A stretch of 64,000 nucleotides of DNA from Streptomyces goshikiensis (GTDB lineage Bacteria > Actinomycetota > Actinomycetes > Streptomycetales > Streptomycetaceae): NCBI RefSeq assembly GCF_014650555.1, contig NZ_BMVE01000001.1:558001-622000 (forward strand), written 5' to 3'. The notes under the pieces were generated by a model. That model saw only the letters and a program-made list of their open reading frames with translations, made no database searches and was not told where the DNA came from. This document shows positions 34,023-42,780 of the stretch, one piece after another (position 1 is the first letter of the stretch; every line of letters begins with the position of its first letter). The translations under genes were made by a program, and so were the position numbers.

Positions 34023-35002
34023 GCCGTGCGCTCCTTTCTGGTGCCGACCCGCAGGCGCGAGCCCGCGCGCGGGTCGAGGGCCGTGCGGACGCCGTCGCCG
34101 AGGACGGTGAAGGCGAGCACGGTGACGAAGAGCAGCCCGGCGGGGAGGAGCACGTAGGCGGGGTCGGCGCGGAACCAGGTCTGGGCGCCGGAGAGCATCT
34201 GTCCCCAGGACGGGGTGGGCGGTTTGACGCCGACCCCGAGGAAGGAGAGCGAGGCCTCGATCACCATGTTGGTGGGGACCTTGAGCGCGGCGAGGGTGAT
34301 GACGGGCGCGGCGAGGGAGGGCAGCAGTTCGCGGCGGGCGATCCGCAGGGTGGAGTTGCCCGACAGCCGGGCGGCTTCGACGAAGTCGAGGCCGCGCAGG
34401 GAGAGGGTCTGGGCCCGCACCATGCGGGCGACGCCGCCCCAGTCGAGGATCCCGATGGCCAGGACCAGCAGCAGCGGCCTCGGGAAGTCGGGCGGTACGA
34501 CGGCGGTCAGCGCGATGGCGAGCACCAGCAGCGGCAGGGCGATCATCACGTCGGTGACGCGGGCGATGAGCCGGCCGAGGAGGCGGTTGCCGAGGGCGGC
34601 GGTGAGTCCGGCGACGACCCCGAGGAGGACCTGGAGGACGGTCGCGCCGAGGGCGACGAGCAGCGAGACCCGTGCCCCGTAGAGCAGCCGGGTGAACAGG
34701 TCGCGGCCGGTGCCGGGTTCGACGCCGAGCCAGTGGTCGCCGGAGATCCCGCCGAAGGAGCCGAGCGGGACGCCGCCGCGCGCGGAGTCGACGAGGTCGT
34801 CGTGGTAGGCGTTCGGGTCCTGGCCGCTGAGCTGGGCGAGCAGGGGCGCGGCGAGGGCGAGGAGGACGAGCAGCGCCAGTGCGCCGCCCGCGAGGAGGGC
34901 GGCGGGCCGGCGGCGCAGCCGGCGCCAGGCCCGGGGCGCGGGGCCCGCGCCCGGGGCGAGGGCCCCGGGCGCGGGCGCGGCCGGTTCGAGGAGGACGGTC
35001 AC
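34019..35002 (-). CDS. Oligopeptide ABC permease, DppC-like
   Basis: A 327-residue permease with six spans, a LGVEPGTGRDLFTRLLYGAR motif and the EAA loop (LDFVEAARLSGNSTLRIARRELLP) of the DppC/OppC family. GTG at 35002 overlaps the stop of the binding-protein gene (GTGA). It pairs with the DppB-like permease to form the channel. Confidence 0.95.
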   Translation of the reverse strand: MTVLLEPAAPAPGALAPGAGPAPRAWRRLRRRPAALLAGGALALLVLLALAAPLLAQLSGQDPNAYHDDLVDSARGGVPLGSFGGISGDHWLGVEPGTGRDLFTRLLYGARVSLLVALGATVLQVLLGVVAGLTAALGNRLLGRLIARVTDVMIALPLLVLAIALTAVVPPDFPRPLLLVLAIGILDWGGVARMVRAQTLSLRGLDFVEAARLSGNSTLRIARRELLPSLAAPVITLAALKVPTNMVIEASLSFLGVGVKPPTPSWGQMLSGAQTWFRADPAYVLLPAGLLFVTVLAFTVLGDGVRTALDPRAGSRLRVGTRKERTA

Positions 35003-36732
35003 TTGACGGAGACCTGCGAGATGTCGAGGACGCCAGTCCAGTCGCTGATGACGACGTTCTTGACGTCCTTGCCGACGAGCCGCTTGTAGACCGGGTGGAA
35101 CAGCGGTACGTCGAGGGCCTGCTCGCCGATCTTCTTGTCGAGCGCGCCCCAGCGCTTGCCGGCGGCGGCGAGGTCGGTGAGCTTGGCGATCTCGTCGATC
35201 TCGGTGTTCACGGCCTGGTCGTCGAGCTGCGCGTGGTTGTAGTTGGAGCCGTTGGTGACGATCTGCCGGCCGTCGAAGATCGGCGCGAGGAAGGGGCCGC
35301 CGGACGGCCAGTCGGCGCCCCAGCGGGAGAGGAAGAAGCCGGGGGTGTTCTTGGCGTCCCAGCGCCGCTCGTTGAAGGCGTTGTTCTCCAGGCCCTCCAG
35401 CTTGACGGTGATCCCGGCCGCGGCGAGGGCCTGCTGGACGGCGGTCGCGATCTCGGGGCCGGTCTGCCGGTTCTGGGCGGTGTTGTGGGTCAGGGTGATG
35501 CTGATGCCGTCGGGGAAGCCGGCCTCCTTCAGCAGTTCTCTGGCCTTCGCCGCGTCGCCGGTGGCGCCGGCCGGGAAGTGGTCGTACTTCGTGAAGCCGA
35601 AGGCCTCCTGCTCGGGCAGGAAGGTGGTGGCGGGCTCGGCCAGCGCCGAGCCGCCCGCCGCGTTGACGACGCTGGTGCGGTTGACGGCGTACGAGATGGC
35701 CTGGCGCACCTTCGGGTTGTCGAAGGGGGCGACCTTGGGGTTGAAGGCGAGGTAGTTGGTGTAGCCGAAGTGGCCGGTACCGACGCGCGCCGCGAGCTGC
35801 TTGTCGCCGCCGATCTGGGCCAGTTCGGCGGGGCCGAGGTTGGTGTCGGTGGTGATGGCGGCGGCGTCGGCGCCGGAGCTGGTGGAGAGCCGCTGGTTGA
35901 TGACGGCGACGTCGAGACCGGAGCGGACGTCGATCTTGTCCGGGTAGGCCTTGCGCTCCTCGTCGGTCTTCGGGTCCCAGTGCTCGTTGCGCTCCAGGGT
36001 AAGGTGCTCGCCGTCGCCTTCGTTCTTGACGACCTTGTACGGGCCGGAGGAGACCGGGTGTTCCTCGTAGGTGACGCCGGTGTCCTTGGCCTTGGGCACG
36101 GGGGCGAACTGGGTCTGGGTGGCGAGGAAGGGGAATTCGCCCTCGGGCTTGCGCAGCTTGAAGGTGATCGTCTTCTCGTCGGGGACGACGATCGAGTCGA
36201 GGCCCTTGCCGCCGTTCTTGTACGGGCCCTCGTACGATTCGCCGCCGACGAGCCAGTCCCGCAGGTAGGGGGCGCCGCCCGACAGCTCGGCGGCGAAGGA
36301 GCGCTCGATGCCGTACTTGATGTCGGCGGTGGTGATCGGGGTGCCGTCCTCGTACTTCAGGCCGTCCTTGAGGGTGTACGTCCACTCGGTGGCGTCGGCG
36401 TTCGCCTTGCCGGTGTCGGTGGCCAGGTCGGGTACGACCTTGGTGCCGGCCGCGCCGTCCTCGCGGTTGCGGGTGGTGAGCGTGCGGAACACCAGCGAGG
36501 GAACGTTTCCGCCGCCCGAGGTGTAGAGGCGGGCCGGGTCGAAGTCGCTCTGCGGCTCGGCGTTCAGGACGGTCAGCGTGCCGCCCTCGCGCGGGGCACC
36601 GCCCGGCGCGCCGGAGCCCGAACCGGCTTTTTCCGTACCGCCCTTGGGCCCGCACGCCGCGGCGCCCCCGGCCAGTACGAGGCTGACGGCGACCGCGGCC
36701 ACGCGGCGCGATGTGTGGGACTGACGGAGCAT
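34999..36732 (-). CDS. Peptide-binding lipoprotein of the ABC transporter
   Basis: A 577-residue family 5 extracellular solute-binding protein (DppA/OppA type). The signal peptide (RRVAAVAVSLVLAGGAAACG) ends in a lipobox-like cysteine near residue 25; AAAC is an atypical but acceptable lipobox. The mature protein shows the TWTYTLKDGLKYEDG-like and NPKVRQAISYAVNR signatures. ATG at 36732 has AGAGG ten bases upstream. It is the first structural gene of a four-gene operon whose genes all overlap by 4 bp, after a 280-nt leader. Peptide or nickel ligands are both possible. Confidence 0.94.
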   Translation of the reverse strand: MLRQSHTSRRVAAVAVSLVLAGGAAACGPKGGTEKAGSGSGAPGGAPREGGTLTVLNAEPQSDFDPARLYTSGGGNVPSLVFRTLTTRNREDGAAGTKVVPDLATDTGKANADATEWTYTLKDGLKYEDGTPITTADIKYGIERSFAAELSGGAPYLRDWLVGGESYEGPYKNGGKGLDSIVVPDEKTITFKLRKPEGEFPFLATQTQFAPVPKAKDTGVTYEEHPVSSGPYKVVKNEGDGEHLTLERNEHWDPKTDEERKAYPDKIDVRSGLDVAVINQRLSTSSGADAAAITTDTNLGPAELAQIGGDKQLAARVGTGHFGYTNYLAFNPKVAPFDNPKVRQAISYAVNRTSVVNAAGGSALAEPATTFLPEQEAFGFTKYDHFPAGATGDAAKARELLKEAGFPDGISITLTHNTAQNRQTGPEIATAVQQALAAAGITVKLEGLENNAFNERRWDAKNTPGFFLSRWGADWPSGGPFLAPIFDGRQIVTNGSNYNHAQLDDQAVNTEIDEIAKLTDLAAAGKRWGALDKKIGEQALDVPLFHPVYKRLVGKDVKNVVISDWTGVLDISQVSVK

Positions 36733-36792
36733 GGGAAAGGGACCTCTCGGCGTGAAGGGGAATGCGGAAGGGGGCCACGCGAGGGGCGGCGT

Positions 36793-36813
36793 CCGGCAGT
36801 CGTCGAATGCCGG
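36793..36813 (-). promoter_or_regulatory. Hairpin in leader of peptide ABC operon
   Basis: CCGGCA and TGCCGG form a 6-7 bp stem with a 9-nt loop in the untranslated leader between the leader ORF and the binding-protein start. It could serve as a regulatory or pausing structure; there is no clear T-tract. Confidence 0.4.
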
Positions 36814-36914
36814 ATCAATGAACGGCGTCAAAGGAAAAGCCGCACCCGCGGGCATGGGCGGGCCCGGGCGCGGCGAAACGGGGAGAAGAAATGCGTCGCG
36901 CGCTCAGGCAGGCG

Positions 36915-37010
36915 TCAGCGACAGAGAACGTCGGACACGCTGTGCGCGGTCACACCAAGCAGCGCCCGCTCAATGGCGGCGCTCGCGGAAGTGGTGTGGC
37001 GGTGCGACAT
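36915..37010 (-). CDS. Candidate 31-residue leader peptide, near-leaderless
   Basis: An ORF starting ATG at 37010, only about 8 nt after the -10 of the operon promoter, so the transcript would start at or just before the ATG, with no room for an RBS. The product is His/Ser/Ala-rich and ends with Leu-Cys-Arg. Short leader peptides with a terminal Cys are common before sulfur-related transporters in Streptomyces, which suggests translation-dependent control of the ABC operon. No conserved domain; expression unproven. Confidence 0.5.
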   Translation of the reverse strand: MSHRHTTSASAAIERALLGVTAHSVSDVLCR

Positions 37011-37018
37011 GCGGAGAA

Positions 37019-37047
37019 CAATTACCGATCATCGGACAGGTTGTCAA
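37019..37047 (-). promoter_or_regulatory. Promoter of the peptide ABC operon
   Basis: Transcript strand: -35 TTGACA (37047-37042), 17-bp spacer, -10 TAATTG (37024-37019). It is one of the best housekeeping-type promoters in the window. It sits 287 bp upstream of the binding-protein start. Confidence 0.8.
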
Positions 37048-37080
37048 TGCCGAATTCGGTCCACGCACCGCCATTTCCCG

Positions 37081-38640
37081 TCAACTGCTCGGAAACACCC
37101 AAGGGTTGGGCAGACAGTGAATTCCTTCGAGGTCCAGGGACTTCGTCTGCTGCTGCATGATCGGAGCGAGCGCGCCGGGCGTCCGGCAGCTCACGTGCCC
37201 GTGTCCGAGCCGGTGCCCGACCTCGTGGTTGATGAGCATCTGCCGGTAGGCGAACATCGCGTTCGGGCCGAACGTCACCGAGCCCTGCGCCCAGCGGAAG
37301 GCGTTGATCATCACCCGCTGGGTGGAGGCGGAGTCGCAGGAGACGTTGTCGACGGTGGTGTCCAGGTCGGACTTGGCGCACCAGAACCCGGTGGTCCCCG
37401 GACTGGCCAGCGTGATCACGAAGTCGGCCTCGCCGCCCGGGACCCGCTCGAAGGTCATCGCGCCCTTGTGGGACCAGCTGCGGTCGTCGTTGAGGGTGCG
37501 CTGGACCGCCTCGGCGAACAGCTGCGGGTCCAGGCCCAGGCCCTGTTCGACATCGACGCGGTAGCGCACCAGCTTGCCCTTGCCGGGCGCCTTGGCCACG
37601 CCGGGCACGGTGTCGAAGGTCCCCGGGCCCTTGAGCTTCGCGTCGATGGGGAACTGCAGGGCCATCTTCTGCTCGAACGTCAGCTCCGGCGCGGCCGGGG
37701 CCGCCGCGCCGGGGGTGGCACGGCCGTCGCCGCGCGAGGCGGCGGACTGGCCGGGCACGGCGCGGCCCGAGTCGTCCCCGGCGCTGACGGCGTCGGACCT
37801 GGTCTTGCCCGTCGTCGTCAGCTGCCCGGCGACGACCACGGCGAGGACGGTGGTGACGGCCAGGGCGGCCATCCCGGTGTACACGCGGGCCTTCCGGCTC
37901 CGCGAGGGGCCGGCCGACGGGACGTCCTCGTCCTCGGCCGGGTCGATCGGGTCGTCCAGGTCGACCGGGTAGGCCGGGTAGGCCGTCGCGTCCGGGCCTG
38001 CCGGGCCCGCCGTACCGGTCCGCGTCACCGGACCGGCGGGCCCGGCCGGTCTGCGGGGTCCGGGCACCAGGCGGTGGGAGCCGGTGGAGGTCTCCGCGTC
38101 GAGCTCCGACTGCCCGAGCGTGACCCGCGGGAACCCGGCGGCCGGGGTCACGGAGGCCGGTGCGACGGTCTCCGGGACGGTGGCCGCCCCGGAGAGCCGG
38201 GTGCGCGGCACCCCCTGCCACTCCCCGTGGGCGGCGTCGCCGGCCGGGCCGTCGCCGGCCGGGCCGTCGGAGGCCGGACCCCCGGCGGACGGCGCCTCGG
38301 GAGCGGCCCCCCAGGCACCACCGGGCTCGCGCAGCTGCGGGTGGTCCCCGCCGCGCGCCGCCGGGCCGGGCCTCACCGGGGGCACGTACCCCGGGTGCGT
38401 GACGGTGGGCTCGGCGGTGCGCCCGTACTGCCCGAACGGATCGCGCGAGGCCCTGAAGGCGTCGAATCCGTCGGCGGAGGCGTGCGAGTCCTGCGGCGGC
38501 GCGTACGCCTCGTAGGCCCCCGACTCCTCCTGCGTTCCGTACGATTCGTGCGCCTCGTAGGGCGCGGGCTCCGCCGGCGCCGGCCGGGCGGGGGCGGGCC
38601 CGCTCCCAGGGGCAGGCTCCTTGCGACTATGTCGTCCCAC
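37081..38640 (-). CDS. DUF3152 membrane-anchored metallopeptidase-like protein
   Basis: A 519-residue protein. About 240 residues of Pro/Gly/Asp-rich disordered cytoplasmic sequence are followed by one membrane segment (AALAVTTVLAVVVAGQL) and an extracellular DUF3152 domain. Within it the motif HEVGHRLGHGH matches the HExxHxxGxxH zinc site of metzincin-like proteases, and three cysteines (WCAK, VSC, SCR) plus IHC could form disulfides. GTG at 38640 has AGAGG eight bases upstream and lies 4 bp after the hydrolase stop. The mycobacterial homologue (Rv3207c) is in the same block. Protease activity is inference. Confidence 0.9.
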   Translation of the reverse strand: MGRHSRKEPAPGSGPAPARPAPAEPAPYEAHESYGTQEESGAYEAYAPPQDSHASADGFDAFRASRDPFGQYGRTAEPTVTHPGYVPPVRPGPAARGGDHPQLREPGGAWGAAPEAPSAGGPASDGPAGDGPAGDAAHGEWQGVPRTRLSGAATVPETVAPASVTPAAGFPRVTLGQSELDAETSTGSHRLVPGPRRPAGPAGPVTRTGTAGPAGPDATAYPAYPVDLDDPIDPAEDEDVPSAGPSRSRKARVYTGMAALAVTTVLAVVVAGQLTTTGKTRSDAVSAGDDSGRAVPGQSAASRGDGRATPGAAAPAAPELTFEQKMALQFPIDAKLKGPGTFDTVPGVAKAPGKGKLVRYRVDVEQGLGLDPQLFAEAVQRTLNDDRSWSHKGAMTFERVPGGEADFVITLASPGTTGFWCAKSDLDTTVDNVSCDSASTQRVMINAFRWAQGSVTFGPNAMFAYRQMLINHEVGHRLGHGHVSCRTPGALAPIMQQQTKSLDLEGIHCLPNPWVFPSS

Positions 38641-38644
38641 GGTG

Positions 38645-39667
38645 TCAGCCTCTGCCGTCGTCGTTGTCGTTGTCGTCGTTGCCGGCGTTCCGGTCGGTGG
38701 CACCCGCGCCCACTCCGGTGTCGCTCAGCATCTCCCTGAAGGCGGCTCCCACCACCTCGGGGTACTCCATCATCGCCACGTGCCCGGCCTGCGGCAGACA
38801 CAGCAGCCGCGAACCCCGGAAGGCCGCGGCCGCCTTGCGCGCCATACGGTACGAGACCAACTGGTCCCGGGCGCCGTAGATCAGCAGGGTCGGAGCGAGG
38901 ACCCGCTGCGCCTGGCGCCACAGTCCGTGCTGCCCACCCAGGGTGTACGCGTCGACGATGCCCCGCGAGGAGCGGGTCAGCGCGTCCCAGAAGTACGGCA
39001 GCGCCATGCGCCGTTCCATCTCCTCGACCGCGTCGCGGAAGCCCTGCGGCGTCACCCGCCCGGGGTCCCCGTAACAGAGGCCCATCACTCCGCGGGTGCG
39101 CTGCTCGGCGCTCAGCTCCCGGGTCAGCCGCCCGACCATCCCCGCCATCCCGGGCAGCGCCAACAGTGCGGTCGGCACCGCCGACTTCTGCACGCGCAGC
39201 TCCGGCAGCGCGGGCGAGACCAGCGTCAGCGTGCTCACCAGGTCCGGCCGGACGGCCGCGACGCGGGTGGAGACCGCGCCGCCGAGGGAGTTGCCGAAGA
39301 GGTGCACGGGCCCGCGCCCGGCGGCGTCGAGGTGGCGGATGACGACGCGGGCGAGCGCGGTCAGGGAGTAGTCGCGGTCGGCGGGCGGCGGGGACCAGCC
39401 GAAGCCCGGCAGGTCCAGGGCCTCGCCGTCGACGGTGTCGGCCAGCCGCGCCATCAGATCGGACCAGTTCTGCGAGGAACCGCCGAGTCCGTGCACGAAC
39501 AGCGCGGGCGGCAACCCCTCCCGCTCCGGCGGGCGTACCCGGACGTTCAGTTCCAGTCCGGACAGCCGGACGGTGCGCAGCTGCTCTCCGTCGGCCACTC
39601 GGACCGCTCCCACCTGGGAAGACGGCTCGGGATTGGCCCGTACGCCCGGCAGCTCGGTCGAAGACAT
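38645..39667 (-). CDS. Alpha/beta hydrolase
   Basis: A 340-residue alpha/beta hydrolase with HGLGGSSQNW (oxyanion loop), nucleophile elbow GNSLGG, acid region YGARDQLV and catalytic His in QAGHVAMME. A lid segment separates the halves. The C-terminus is an Asn/Asp-rich tail. No signal peptide. ATG at 39667. It is translationally close to the DUF3152 gene, suggesting a functional link, but the substrate is unknown. Confidence 0.92.
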   Translation of the reverse strand: MSSTELPGVRANPEPSSQVGAVRVADGEQLRTVRLSGLELNVRVRPPEREGLPPALFVHGLGGSSQNWSDLMARLADTVDGEALDLPGFGWSPPPADRDYSLTALARVVIRHLDAAGRGPVHLFGNSLGGAVSTRVAAVRPDLVSTLTLVSPALPELRVQKSAVPTALLALPGMAGMVGRLTRELSAEQRTRGVMGLCYGDPGRVTPQGFRDAVEEMERRMALPYFWDALTRSSRGIVDAYTLGGQHGLWRQAQRVLAPTLLIYGARDQLVSYRMARKAAAAFRGSRLLCLPQAGHVAMMEYPEVVGAAFREMLSDTGVGAGATDRNAGNDDNDNDDGRG

Positions 39668-39810
39668 GGGGCAATGTTACGAGACGATCACGCCCGGCCT
39701 CTTGTGTTCGCCGTCACAGGTCTGCTCTGGCGGCTCCCCCGCGATCCTCCTAGGCTCGTAGTGAGTACGGCCGTGCTCGATCAGGCGGCGTGGAAGGCGA
39801 GGGGAGCGGC

Positions 39811-40026
39811 ATGACTGTCGACCCTGCGGAACCGGACACTTTCCGGGAGCAGCTCCGAGAGGCCCTCGACGCGGAAGCGCCCGAGGCGGACGCGGCTGAG
39901 CAGCACACCGAGCTGCAGCCGAGCGAGGACGACCCGCTCACCTCCGTGGACGGGAGCGAAGCGGCCGACGGGGACGCCTTCGAGCAGGCGCGGGTGGTTC
40001 CCCTGGACGAGGACGACTACCGCTGA
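39811..40026 (+). CDS. Small acidic protein
   Basis: A 71-residue protein with a strong excess of Asp and Glu and almost no basic residues; no cysteines or hydrophobic segment. ATG at 39811 has GGGGAG four bases upstream. It is divergent from the hydrolase gene and precedes the TetR gene. I recognise no family; Asp/Glu-rich small proteins of this sort are often intrinsically disordered. Confidence 0.72.
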   Translation: MTVDPAEPDTFREQLREALDAEAPEADAAEQHTELQPSEDDPLTSVDGSEAADGDAFEQARVVPLDEDDYR

Positions 40027-40080
40027 CCAGCGCGTCAGACCGGTCCGTACCGCGAGAAAACTCGGATTGAACCCTCCAGA

Positions 40081-40093
40081 TTCGGTTACCGAA
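40081..40093 (+). promoter_or_regulatory. Candidate TetR operator
   Basis: TTCGGT-T-ACCGAA, a perfect 6+6 inverted repeat with a one-base centre, 60 bp upstream of the TetR start. Short palindromes at this position commonly serve autoregulation in this family. Confidence 0.4.
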
Positions 40094-40152
40094 AAGTACG
40101 ATGGCGGCGCGGCGCAGATCGCACTGTGTTCTTAGAGAAAGTGGGAGGCGGC

Positions 40153-40800
40153 GTGACAGCCATCGAGCAGACGGAGGCAGCGCGTCCCCGGGGCACGCGA
40201 CTGCCGCGCCGAGCCCGGCGCAACCAGCTGCTGGGCGCGGCCCAGGAGGTTTTCGTCGCGCACGGCTACCACGCGGCGGCCATGGACGACATCGCCGAGC
40301 GTGCGGGTGTCAGCAAGCCGGTGCTCTACCAGCACTTCCCCGGCAAGCTCGACCTCTACCTGGCGCTGCTGGACCAGCACTGCGAGGCGCTGCTGCTGGC
40401 CGTGCGCACCGCGCTCGCCTCGACGAGCGACAACAAGCTGCGCGTCGCCGCGACGATGGACGCCTACTTCGCGTACGTCGAGGACGAGGGCGGCGCCTTC
40501 CGCCTCGTCTTCGAGTCCGACCTGACGAACGAGCCGGCGGTGCGCGAGCGCGTCGACCGGGTCTCGCTCCAGTGCGCGGAGGCGATCTCGGACGTCATCG
40601 CGGAGGACACCGGCCTGTCGAAGGACGAGTCGATGCTCCTGGCCGTGGGCCTGGGCGGGGTGTCCCAGGTCGTGGCCCGGTACTGGCTGTCGAGCGAGAG
40701 CCCGGTCGCCCGCGACACCGCGGTCGGTCTGCTGACCTCGCTCGCCTGGCGCGGCATCGCCGGCTTCCCGCTGCACGCCGCCGAGGCCGGCCAGGCCTGA
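40153..40800 (+). CDS. TetR-family transcriptional regulator
   Basis: A 215-residue regulator. The N-terminal helix-turn-helix (LLGAAQEVFVAHGYHAAAMDDIAERAGVSKPVLYQHF) is typical; the C-terminal ligand domain resembles that of Rv3208, its mycobacterial equivalent beside DUF3107. GTG at 40153 has GGGAGG four bases upstream; the open frame begins 27 bp earlier. It may regulate itself through the palindrome upstream. Ligand unknown. Confidence 0.93.
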   Translation: MTAIEQTEAARPRGTRLPRRARRNQLLGAAQEVFVAHGYHAAAMDDIAERAGVSKPVLYQHFPGKLDLYLALLDQHCEALLLAVRTALASTSDNKLRVAATMDAYFAYVEDEGGAFRLVFESDLTNEPAVRERVDRVSLQCAEAISDVIAEDTGLSKDESMLLAVGLGGVSQVVARYWLSSESPVARDTAVGLLTSLAWRGIAGFPLHAAEAGQA

Positions 40801-40960
40801 CGGCGTCCGGCGGTGTCCGGCGCCGCCCGACCGCGCCTGACATGCCGATGTTCGCTGCGAGCGTGCTCGGAGCGCGGCGTGCGCGTCCCCTCTCCGGGCT
40901 AATGTGGTCCGGGTACGGCGCGGCTGATCGCGCGAACCGGACCGTCGGAGGGACAAAGCC

Positions 40961-41188
40961 GTGGAGGTCAAGATCGGCGTGCAGCACGCACCCCGGGAGA
41001 TCGTGCTGGAGAGCGACCTGAGCGCCGAGGAGCTGGAGCGCATCGTCACCGCGGCGCTGTCCGGCTCGGCGCCGCTGCTGAGCCTGACCGACAACAAGGG
41101 CCGCAAGGTCCTCGTGCCGTCCGAGCGGCTCTCGTACGTGGATCTGGGCGAGCCCAGCGCGCGCAAGGTCGGTTTCGGAGCGCTCTGA
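40961..41188 (+). CDS. DUF3107 family protein
   Basis: A 75-residue protein of the actinobacterial DUF3107 family (EVKIGVQHAPREIVLES; SYVDLGEPSARKVGFG), equivalent to TB9.4/Rv3208A of M. tuberculosis. GTG at 40961 has GGAGGG upstream. No membrane segment or cysteine. Function unknown. It follows the TetR gene and ends at a strong terminator. Confidence 0.93.
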   Translation: MEVKIGVQHAPREIVLESDLSAEELERIVTAALSGSAPLLSLTDNKGRKVLVPSERLSYVDLGEPSARKVGFGAL

Positions 41189-41217
41189 GGAGTCGGCTGC
41201 AAAGCACCGAGAACACG

Positions 41218-41255
41218 GGAAACGGCCTGGTGGATGATTCCACCAGGCCGTTTCC
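41218..41255 (+). terminator. Terminator after DUF3107 gene
   Basis: A perfect 17-bp stem with a TGAT loop, followed by TTGTCTT. Confidence 0.92.
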
Positions 41256-41317
41256 TTGTCTTCCGCTTCGGGTAGGACCGCAGTTGAACCGGTTGCCTGA
41301 CCTCGGGAGGGAAATCC

Positions 41318-41620
41318 ATGCTGCTGATCGAAGTGCTCGGCTCCGCTCTGCTGGGCCTCGCCCTGTCCGCGGCGGCCGTGCGCCTGCTCGCGACCCGGCT
41401 GCCGGCTCCCGGAATCGTGCTGGTCAGCGGGATGCTCGGGGCGCTCTTCGGGGCGTATCTCACCCACACCGCGCTCGGCCCGGGCCACAACAACCTGCCC
41501 GCGGTCTTCGGCGGCGGGGTGCTGGTGTCGGCGGTCGTCCTGTCGCTGCTGCTGCGTCCCGCGGCGGGGGCCGGGAGGTCGCCCCAGAGGGCTCCGTTTT
41601 CACTTCCGTCGCGGGGGTGA
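41318..41620 (+). CDS. Small membrane protein
   Basis: A 100-residue protein with three hydrophobic segments (residues about 2-25, 31-50 and 62-80) and a short basic tail. ATG at 41318 has GGGAGGG six bases upstream. The layout resembles GlsB/YeaQ-type three-span proteins, but I do not see a signature strong enough to name it. It is monocistronic between two terminators. Confidence 0.78.
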   Translation: MLLIEVLGSALLGLALSAAAVRLLATRLPAPGIVLVSGMLGALFGAYLTHTALGPGHNNLPAVFGGGVLVSAVVLSLLLRPAAGAGRSPQRAPFSLPSRG

Positions 41621-41658
41621 ACACCAACACCGCGAGTAGCCGTCTTCCGGAGCACGGC

Positions 41659-41705
41659 GTACGCCGGCCCCGGCGCGGAGTGTTTCCGCGCCGGGGCCGG
41701 CGTAC
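41659..41705. terminator. Bidirectional terminator, small membrane protein / ferritin-like gene
   Basis: A perfect 21-bp stem with a 5-nt loop between convergent genes; T-tract weak. Confidence 0.85.
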
Positions 41706-41718
41706 GTACGGGCGGGGC

Positions 41719-42477
41719 TCAGGCGGCGAGGCCGAGCGCGGCCATCCGCTTGGTGTGCGCCTTCGTGATGCGGGTGAACATCTCGCCGACGGCGGCGAGG
41801 TCGAAACCGGCGGCCATGCCGTCCACGCCGCCGACCAGCATCGTGGAGAGCGCGTCACGCTCCGCGACCACGCGCTGGGCCTGCGAGAGGGCCTCGCCCA
41901 TCAGCCGCCGGGCCCACAGCGCGAGCCGGCCGCCGCAGCGCGGATCGGCCTCGATCGCGGCGCGCACCTTCTCGACGGCGAAGTTGCCGTGGCCCGTGTC
42001 GTCGAGCACACCGAGGACGAGGGCGCGGGTGTCGGTGTCGAGGTGGCTGGCGACCTCGCGGTAGAAGTCACTGGCGATCGAGTCGCCGACGTACGCCTTG
42101 ACCAGGCCTTCCAGCCAGTCCGAGGGTGCGGTCTGGCGGTGGAAGTCGTCGACGCCCTTGGCGAAGGGCTCCATCGCGGCGGTGGGCTCGACGTCGATCG
42201 CCGAGAGCCGGTCGCGCAGCCGCTCGAAGTGGTGGAACTCGGCGGAGGCCATCTTCGCGAGCTCGGCCTTGTCGTCAAGGGTGGGCGCGAGCTTCGCGTC
42301 CTCCGCCAGGCGCTCGAAGGCCGCGAGCTCTCCGTACGCGAGCGCGCCGAGCAGGTCCTCGACGGCGGCCCGGTACTGCGGCGAGGCGGAGGCGGTGGCC
42401 CAGTCCTGGGCTGCGATTCCGACCGCCTCGGCGGGGTTGCTGTCGTCGGCGGGCGATGCGTTTTCAACGGTCGACAT
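41719..42477 (-). CDS. Ferritin-like fold protein (Rv3210c-like)
   Basis: A 252-residue all-helical protein with ferritin-like features: GALAYGELAAFERLAEDA and SAEFHHFERLRDRL supply E...ExxH-type ligands, with a second half of matching helices. It probably forms a di-iron or structural four-helix bundle. ATG at 42477 is chosen because similarity begins there, though its RBS is weak. It is divergent from rhlE, as in mycobacteria. Metal binding is inferred. Confidence 0.85.
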   Translation of the reverse strand: MSTVENASPADDSNPAEAVGIAAQDWATASASPQYRAAVEDLLGALAYGELAAFERLAEDAKLAPTLDDKAELAKMASAEFHHFERLRDRLSAIDVEPTAAMEPFAKGVDDFHRQTAPSDWLEGLVKAYVGDSIASDFYREVASHLDTDTRALVLGVLDDTGHGNFAVEKVRAAIEADPRCGGRLALWARRLMGEALSQAQRVVAERDALSTMLVGGVDGMAAGFDLAAVGEMFTRITKAHTKRMAALGLAA

Positions 42478-42780
42478 GCACCGCACAATAGCCCGCCGAA
42501 AGGGCCCGCAAGGCACCGCCTCTTGTCGCAGTCAGCCCGTGTAAACGCGACTCCCAGGTGAATTCACCCAACACAGCTGCGCGAATCCGGGGTACAGTGG
42601 TAATGCGCCTGCCGAATACTCGGCGGGCCATCAGAATGAGGATGCCCGGTCGGTGGCCCGATCGGCTCCACCTGACCGCCCTCGGCGTGATGCGTACGTT
42701 CATGCGTACCGCGTCCCACGAGGGGCCCCCTCAGCGGCAGAAGCGCTTGAGCGAAGGCCAGTGGTCCCGCGCAGCTTTGT
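42478..42780. other. Divergent intergenic region upstream of rhlE
   Basis: This holds the promoters of the ferritin-like gene and rhlE. A TACAGT -10-like element lies near 42592. The region is structured; a hairpin GCGCCCCC/GGGGGCGC follows just downstream at 42784-42805. No ORF with a credible RBS. If rhlE uses the CTG at 42877, this is a long 5' leader. Confidence 0.5.
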
